DNA from: Alkalispirillum mobile
Lineage (GTDB): Bacteria > Pseudomonadota > Gammaproteobacteria > Nitrococcales > Halorhodospiraceae
Length of the DNA stretch: 64,000 bases
NCBI RefSeq assembly: GCF_003664325.1
Contig: NZ_RCDA01000002.1
Coordinates: 124,001-188,000, forward strand
Reading direction: 5' to 3'
Part shown: in pieces, positions 55,338 to 64,000 of the stretch
How the letters are laid out: each line of letters opens with the position of its first letter
How positions within the stretch are numbered: the first letter of the stretch is position 1
Translations under genes and position numbers: made by a program
Notes under the pieces: model-generated
The model's input: only the letters and a program-made list of their open reading frames with translations
Told to the model about the DNA's origin: nothing
The model's database searches: none

Positions 55338-56870
55338 TTACGTCTGATCTTCGGTGGCCCGGAATATCCCTAGCCCGTAATGACAGCCAAATCCCAATGC
55401 CAATGGTCCTTCCACCGTGCTCGGAAAAGTGATCTGCAGGAAATGCCCACGGGTATCGGGCTGGGGCAGTCGCTTGCGGGTGGACCGGAAGCGGTGAAAG
55501 TGCACAGGGCGATACTTCATTCCGCCGACGTTCACACGGGGCACCACGGATACGTCCTCCGGTTCAGGCAGGCCTCGCTCGCGGCATTCACGGGCGAGCT
55601 GTTCCGCAATGCCGAAGCGCTTCTTGGCGTGCCATGGATGAAGGTAAGGGGTTACCGAGTGCCAAACATGCCCTCTGCCCAGGTATATAGAATCGGAAAC
55701 ACCGGCCACCGTCCCAGCACCCTCGAACAGCACCTGCCAGTCGCCACCATCCCGGTCCCAAAGCCGAGTAATACGGTCCAGAGCCCGGATGGCCTCTGCA
55801 GAAAGACCGGCAGGGGCATGGACCAGGATATGGTCGATGTGGCCGTCCCCGTCAGCGTCCTCTGGCAGGTAGAAGGCGTGGCCATGGCGGTTGTTCGCGG
55901 GAAGGTTGTGGCCGGAGAGAACGGGGGGAATGTGGCCAGCGTTAACTTGTTCCGCTTTCTTGATGGCAGCCAGACGGCTGATCTCGCTGATTCGGATGGC
56001 GTCGACCAGACGAGGGAGTGGTTTGCCGGCCAGCGCCAGACGGGCGGTGGTGGCTGCTGTCCGGCGTTGGCGCTGGCGCCGCGCAGCGGGGGTCGGCGCG
56101 AAGGTGGCGTAAGGTCGCTGGTAGGTAACGTATTGTGCACCAGGGGGCAGGCTCCAGCCTGCCTGCTGGAGGTCGCCGGTGTCCACCCGCAACGCGCCGG
56201 CCAGCGTTTCCGGCAGGGAGTCCAGGATCCGTTGCTGCGGCTTCTTAAGTCGCTGGGCGTTGAGGCCATGGGCGGTGACCACCTCAGACCGCCAGGGGCC
56301 GTACTCGGCAGGCGAAATCGGCGCGAGCAAGCGTACCGGTTCCAACGCCTCGCCAGTCTCGGGGTCCACTGCCAGCGCCGAAGGTCGGCAGTTGGGTGTT
56401 TCATTCGGGGCGTCGAGCAGCCGTGCCTCCACCCAGCTCTCCGCACGGCCCAAAAAGCCGAGGTCGCCAAGCAGCCCGTCAAGCAGGCTGCGCTGCTCGT
56501 CGGTGAGTGACACCGACCAATCCACAATCAGCTCGGCCTCCGGACTGAGACGGGCGAAGGCGTCGAAGATCAGTGAGGTGTCCTCTCGGCCACCCTTAAG
56601 GCGACCCTGAGGCATATAGTGGCGGCTATGGGCGCGAATGGCGGGCGGCAACCGGTAGGTGGGTAGCTTATGGGACAGCGCCTCGATGAGAGCGTCTAGT
56701 TGCTCCACTGGATAGCGCTCTTCCCAACCCTTGCGGTGGAAGGTCGCTAACAGGGCACGCAGGATGCGCCAAGGTGACGGCGGCCACTCCACCTCGGCCT
56801 CGTTGACGTGGCGCCCCCAAGGGGTAGCGTGATAACGCCCAGCCGGGAAGCGAAAGGCAATGGCAACCAT
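55338..56870 (-). CDS. csb2: Csb2 (Cas5-Cas6 fusion, GSU0054 family), type I-G
   Basis: 510 residues. In type I-G this protein joins a Cas5-like part, which caps the crRNA 5' end, with a Cas6-like part that cuts the repeat hairpin. The N-terminal RAMP domain begins AIAFRFPAGRYHATPWGRHVNEAEVEWPPSPWRILRALLA. In the C-terminal part, H329/H331 (NNRHGHAFYLP) and H344/H347 (GHIDHILVHAP) are candidates for catalysis. A glycine-rich loop (LGFGCHYGLGIF, 492-503) closes the domain. It starts 2 bp after the csb1 stop and is last in the effector operon. Confidence 0.93.
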   Translation of the reverse strand: MVAIAFRFPAGRYHATPWGRHVNEAEVEWPPSPWRILRALLATFHRKGWEERYPVEQLDALIEALSHKLPTYRLPPAIRAHSRHYMPQGRLKGGREDTSLIFDAFARLSPEAELIVDWSVSLTDEQRSLLDGLLGDLGFLGRAESWVEARLLDAPNETPNCRPSALAVDPETGEALEPVRLLAPISPAEYGPWRSEVVTAHGLNAQRLKKPQQRILDSLPETLAGALRVDTGDLQQAGWSLPPGAQYVTYQRPYATFAPTPAARRQRQRRTAATTARLALAGKPLPRLVDAIRISEISRLAAIKKAEQVNAGHIPPVLSGHNLPANNRHGHAFYLPEDADGDGHIDHILVHAPAGLSAEAIRALDRITRLWDRDGGDWQVLFEGAGTVAGVSDSIYLGRGHVWHSVTPYLHPWHAKKRFGIAEQLARECRERGLPEPEDVSVVPRVNVGGMKYRPVHFHRFRSTRKRLPQPDTRGHFLQITFPSTVEGPLALGFGCHYGLGIFRATEDQT

Positions 56871-56872
56871 GG

Positions 56873-60000
<3,128 letters not shown>

Positions 60001-60004
<4 letters not shown>

Positions 60005-62508
60005 TGGTAGCCCCCTTGCTGTTCCTCTCGCGAGGCCCGCCAGTCTGCGATGCGTACCAGGGCTTCCTCCCATGCGAGTCGGAAGGGCCCGTGATGATCG
60101 AGAAGGCGCCGAGTGCGTTCGGCCCATGAGGGCCCTTGTACGCCGGTGCCCAGCCGCATGAGGTCGAGGCGCAGTTGAACCGGCTCCATACGGATGCCAT
60201 CGAACTCTAGGGCAGGCAGTCGGTCACCGGCCCAGACGCCCCGGGCGTAGAGGGTGCTTGGGTCCGGCGGCTCTTTTTCGCCCGGAAGTGCCCGCAGTCC
60301 AAGCCGGACGCGGCCGTGATGGGCTGCGATCAGATAGGCAATACGGTCCCTTAGCGCTGGCTCCAATTCCGGCCCTCCCGCTTCCAGCCAGGCCAGGGCG
60401 GAAGCCAGTTCGTGGCGAAAGCCGGGTCGCTCTTCACGGCTACCGTCAGCCTGCACAAGGTGATAGTCGGGGCGACCGCCATGATCGGATTTTGCCCAAG
60501 GGCCGTCGGGTGAGTCCGGGATGAACCCAATGCCGCGCTGAAAGGCTTCGTGCGCCTTGCCAACGTCGTGCCAGCGTGCGGCGGGGACGAGGGCCTCGCG
60601 TTGTGCCTGAGGGAGATCAAGTGCCTCAGCGAGCGCCGTCATGGCAGCGGCGACGTCTGAGAGGTGTTTTCGCAAGGTGACCCGGCGGCCGATAGCGGTC
60701 ATGCGTTCGCTACCGAAGCCTTCCTCGGCCTCGCTGCGCTGCCTTGGTGCGAGTGCCACCGGCCCAACAGCACCGGGCAGGAAACCTTGCTCCAGGTCGT
60801 AGCCGCCGTCGGCAGCATCCAGCATGAGAGTCTGCCCAGGCCGGGTCTCTTCGGCGGTGCGGATCCGGACCCATGCCCCTTCACGGTGGTTGCCTCCCAG
60901 TGGGTCGAAGCGCCAGGCCAGTGGTTTGTCCCGCCCCGAGGCCTTGCGGCGTGTGGCGGGCAGGTTTTTGGTCAAGTGCGCTCGCACTTGCGTGATCGAG
61001 GCGGGGCACAGTTCCCCGCGTTCGGGAGCGGGCTCGTCTGCTGCATCCGTGCCCTCCAGATCGCGCCAGAAGACCTGGACCTGGGGGGTGCCGGCATCTC
61101 GAATGTAAGGGGAGACATCGACGTCAAAGCCGGATAAGTCAGGGTCGGTGTTGAACAACTCCAGCAGGTCGCGGCGGCGCAGTACTTGGCTGAGAGGGCG
61201 CGGTTCGGTGACCGGTGGCAGATCCCCTGGGCTGGCGGAAGGGGTGGCTTCCAGTTGCACGCGCGCGGCCGCTAGCGCTTCCGCACTGTAGGGAAGGGCC
61301 AAGCTGCCAACCTCTTCGGCCATATCGATCCACCGGATCTGTGCGTTTTCGAACAGCCCGGCCCGGTTGCAACGGCCGAAACGCTGTACCAGCGAGGCCC
61401 AGGGGGCCAACTCGGTAAACAGGACTCGGCTGTCCAGGTCGACCCCGGCCTCCACGGCCTGGGTGGCCACGACGATGCGGCCCTCAGTACCAGGCGTTTC
61501 TTGGATGCGATGCTCCAGCGCGGAGCGTTCCGCGGGGCGGAAGCGGGCGTGCAGGAGAAGCCGTTCTGCGTCTGACCCTGCCAGCGCATCGTACAGCGCT
61601 TGGGCGCGCTCCACCCGGTTGACGATGACCAGTGTCTGCTCCCCGGGGTGGTGTGCGCTGAGGATTTCGGCGGCCAGGCTCTGGATGTACTCCTTATGCC
61701 CCTTTTGCGTTCCGTCCGTTAGTCGGGTGGTGGCCGCTTGCAGCGTCTTGGGGGCGTATGCACGGGCGTGAACCCCGGATGACTGCCGATCCTTCTCGTC
61801 GAGTTCCAGCCGCTTCAGCCCGGTCTTGCAGTGCGGCCGGAAATCCACAGTCTCTAGCCACTCATTCCGCAGTGTTGCGGAGACCCATACACTGTGTGAC
61901 GGTGCGGCAGTGCCGATATCGCGGCGGAAGGCTTCAAGCTGGGTGGTCGTAGGTAGTGCCGGGCCCATGAGCTGCACCTCGTCGAAGACCCAGAGGGCAT
62001 CGTTGTGCAGCAGGGCATAATGCACGGGCCACTGGTAGCGGCTCATGCCGTACCCCCGCATCAGTGCCCGGGAGAGCAACATGTCCTGAGTGCCAATCAG
62101 GATCGCCTCTTGTTCTGGATGTGCGGCCCAGGCCCCTCGTGCAAGGTCCGGTTCACCGCCCATTACGGTGTGAACCGCAATCTTCCCCGTCTCACCGGAT
62201 TCTCCCAATAGGCCGAGTCGATGCAGCCAGGTGCGAACGTTAGTGACGGTCTGCTCAACCAGCACCCGCATGGGCAGGCACCAGATCAGACGCCTGGGTG
62301 CATCCGGGTTTGGCGCCACGCGGACGCCATCGGCACGAATACCCCGCTGATAAAGCCATGCCAGGGTGAGGCCCGCAGTTTTTCCCAAACCGGTGGGAAT
62401 GTGCACAACCTCCGGCCATGGCTCCGTGGCCAGGCGGGTTTGGTAGGGGTAAGGGTATTTGAGCGCGGTGGCTTGGTGGAACAGTGAAGTGAAGTCCTGC
62501 ATTATCAA
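60001..62508 (-). CDS. cas3: Cas3 helicase-nuclease with C-terminal HD domain (type I-G)
   Basis: 835 residues. Degrades target DNA after Cascade binding. Helicase first: Walker A HIPTGLGKT (K43), Walker B DEVQ (176-179), VWVSATL, and late motifs ATQAVEAGVDLDSRVLFTEL and QRFGRCNRAG. The HD nuclease is at the C-terminus: RWHDVGKAHEAF (H647, D648, K651), FRHE (H699), AAHHGR (H730/H731) and IADW (D822). This order is the reverse of the usual HD-first Cas3 and is typical of I-G. All HD residues are present. First gene of the minus-strand effector operon; its stop overlaps csx17. Confidence 0.95.
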
Positions 62509-62707
62509 ATTCCGTGGGGTTCACTAAGTCGTGTGCAGGAAATTAATGCAGCACAACCCATCCTTGGATGTCGGTTTCGGGCTATCAGCTACACCAATTT
62601 TGGTAATTTAATATGTGAAACGCTAGTCCCTTTTCTGCCATCTTTCAATATCCGAAGAATTGACTAGCCTGATCGGACGCGAAGTGGCGTTTAGAGGAGC
62701 ATGCCAG
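62509..62707. promoter_or_regulatory. AT-rich divergent promoter region of the cas3 operon and methyltransferase
   Basis: 199 bp between divergent genes, clearly less GC-rich than its surroundings. ACCAATTTTGGT (62593-62604) is a perfect 5-2-5 inverted repeat next to a TAATTTAATATG stretch that on minus gives TATTAAAT, a -10 candidate for cas3. No clean -35 at 17 bp was found. The repeat is a possible operator. Confidence 0.45.
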
Positions 62708-63376
62708 ATGACAGGATTCAGTATCGGGCTCGATGAGCAACTCGGCACTTACCTGCAGAACGTCGGGGTGCGAGAGGACGACGTACTGATCCGCCTGCGC
62801 GAGGCCACAGCGGAGCTGCCTAACGCCCAGATGCAGAGCGCGCCGGAGCAGGGGGCGCTGATGCAGTTGCTGCTGCGGCTGATGGGCGCGCGCCGGGTGA
62901 TCGAGGTGGGCACCTTCACGGGCTATGGCGCCCTGTGGATGGCGCGGGGCCTGCCGGCGGACGGGCGGCTGGTCTGCTGCGAAATGGAGCAGCGCTACAT
63001 CGATTTCGCCCGACCCTATTGGCAGGAGGCCGGTGTCGAGGGGCGTATCGAGGTCCGCCTGGGGCCAGCGCTGGAGGCCCTGGACGAGCTGCTGGCGGCG
63101 GACCAGGCCGGGGCCTGGGACATGGCCTTCATCGACGCCGACAAGGCCGGCTATGTGGACTATTACGAGCGCTGTCTGCAACTGGTCCGGCCCAATGGGC
63201 TGATCCTGGTCGACAACACCCTCTGGTATGGCCGGGTGGCCGACCCTGAGGTCAAGGATGAGAGCACGGAGGCCATCCGGCATTTCAATCAGTACGTGGC
63301 CGATGACGACCGGGTGGATCTGGTGCTGGCGCCCGTTGCGGACGGCCTGACCTTCTGTCGCAAGCGGGCCGCCTGA
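62708..63376 (+). CDS. Class I SAM-dependent O-methyltransferase (caffeoyl-CoA/catechol OMT type)
   Basis: 222 residues. The ATG at 62708 is set by GAGGAG nine bases upstream. Motifs: SAPEQGALMQLLLRLMGARRVIEVGTFTGYGALWMA (SAM site), CCEMEQRYIDFARPYW, and the metal-binding aspartates in MAFIDADKAGYVDYYERCL and VDNTLWYGRV. Members methylate catechol-like or CoA-bound phenols with a divalent metal. The substrate here is unknown. It lies outside the cas operon and has the high GC of the core genome. Confidence 0.93.
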   Translation: MTGFSIGLDEQLGTYLQNVGVREDDVLIRLREATAELPNAQMQSAPEQGALMQLLLRLMGARRVIEVGTFTGYGALWMARGLPADGRLVCCEMEQRYIDFARPYWQEAGVEGRIEVRLGPALEALDELLAADQAGAWDMAFIDADKAGYVDYYERCLQLVRPNGLILVDNTLWYGRVADPEVKDESTEAIRHFNQYVADDDRVDLVLAPVADGLTFCRKRAA

Positions 63377-63385
63377 GAGGGCAGC

Positions 63386-64000
63386 GTGTCCAGCCGGGCA
63401 GGCAAGGGCGTGCTGAGGCGCAGCGGCGGGCTCTGGCTGACCCTGCTCTGTGCCGCACTGGTGGTGGCCGCGTGGCTCTGGGTGCCGCCCTTTCCCCAAC
63501 CGGAGGCCTACCACGACTTCGCCGACCGCCGGCAGGTGCTGGGCATTCCCCATTTTGGCGACGTGGTCTCAAACGGGGTGTTCCTGCTTGTGGGGCTGTA
63601 CGGCCTGGCCCAGACGCGCCGGCTTCAGGCCCGCCACGCTTTCCGGCCCGCCACCGACGCCTGGCCCTATTACGCGCTGTTTCTGGCCACGCTGGGTGTC
63701 GCCTTCGGTTCCACCTATTACCACCTGGACCCGGACCATTGGCGGCTCTACTGGGACCGGTTGCCGATCAGCCTGGCCTTCATGGCGATCTTCTCGGCGG
63801 TGCTGGGGGAGCGTCTGCCGGCGCGGGCCACCCCCTGGCTGTTACCGTTGCTGCTGCTGACCGGTGCGGCTGGTGCGACCCACTGGTTGATCACGGAGTT
63901 GGCGGGGCAGGGTGATTTGCGCCTTTACCTGCTGGTGCAGGCGGTACCCATTCTGGTGGCGGTCGTCTGGATCGGGATGCGGGGCGGGCGCTACACCCGC
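63386..64000 (+). CDS. Alkaline ceramidase-family (phytoceramidase-like) membrane protein, 3' end missing
   Basis: 205 codons are visible from a GTG at 63386 (AGAGGG upstream); the frame is open to the window end. A first hydrophobic helix (LWLTLLCAALVVAAWLW) is followed by a loop with YHDFADRRQVLGIPHFGDVVSN and several more helices. Conserved histidines and acids of the CREST/alkaline ceramidase superfamily are visible: YHDFADRR, STYYHLDPDHWRLYWDRLP and THWL. These hydrolases cut ceramide-like amides at the membrane. The natural substrate in bacteria lacking ceramide is unclear. It lies 9 bp after the methyltransferase. Confidence 0.85.
   Translation, partial: MSSRAGKGVLRRSGGLWLTLLCAALVVAAWLWVPPFPQPEAYHDFADRRQVLGIPHFGDVVSNGVFLLVGLYGLAQTRRLQARHAFRPATDAWPYYALFLATLGVAFGSTYYHLDPDHWRLYWDRLPISLAFMAIFSAVLGERLPARATPWLLPLLLLTGAAGATHWLITELAGQGDLRLYLLVQAVPILVAVVWIGMRGGRYTR

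Overview
The window is a stretch of a high-GC gammaproteobacterial chromosome. Protein similarity and gene order suggest the Ectothiorhodospiraceae (Alkalilimnicola/Halorhodospira/Thioalkalivibrio-like); this is inferred by eye, not from a search. The order mtnA/mtaD/ubiG/mupP/yciK and gyrA-serC-serA-pheA-hisC-tyrA-aroA-cmk-rpsA-ihfB resembles the Pseudomonas arrangement. Genes are tightly packed, often with 1-4 bp ATGA or TGATG overlaps.

Layout. 1-1.1 kb: 3' end of flgL. 1.1-3.5 kb: minus-strand genes for a MagIII/EndoIII-like glycosylase, a YciK-like SDR and a degenerate phytoene/squalene-synthase-fold protein. 3.6-6.9 kb: a translationally coupled ATP-grasp ligase and CocE/S15-type hydrolase of unknown pathway. 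6.9-10.9 kb: mtaD-ubiG-mupP (minus) divergent from mtnA (methylthioadenosine/SAH salvage, ubiquinone, muropeptide recycling). 10.9-15.6 kb: sthA, an NfeD-like protein, GNAT, a divergent SDR and a YwrD-type gamma-glutamyltransferase-like protein. 15.7-18.9 kb: a TAXI-type TRAP transporter. 19-22.2 kb: an EAL-HDOD signalling protein and the NhaP2 antiporter. 22.3-38.7 kb: cyclophilin, gyrA, serine and aromatic biosynthesis, cmk, rpsA, ihfB, lapAB, pyrF and srkA, all on the plus strand. 38.7-48 kb: mostly minus-strand housekeeping genes (DedA, CDF efflux, Fur-family regulator, DUF1244, typA, TolC-like, folE2, ispA, xseB), with ttcA on plus. 48.2-50.1 kb: parE.

The accessory part is 50.1-62.6 kb, a complete-looking type I-G (formerly I-U) CRISPR-Cas locus. 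A cas4-cas1 fusion and cas2 lie on plus, followed by a leader and an array of 33 identical 36-nt repeats plus one degenerate terminal repeat (33 spacers). The effector operon cas3-csx17-csb1-csb2 is on minus and points at the distal end of the array. The csx17 gene (large Cas8-like subunit) carries a frameshift near 58,180-58,207: the conserved C-terminal part is intact but in another frame. Whether this is a real lesion, a sequencing error or recoding decides whether the system is active. The leader carries inverted repeats that abut the first repeat. I see this as a known CRISPR subtype with unusual details rather than a wholly new system.

The window ends in an O-methyltransferase and a 3'-truncated ceramidase-family membrane protein. 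I found no rRNA, tRNA, insertion sequence or prophage gene.
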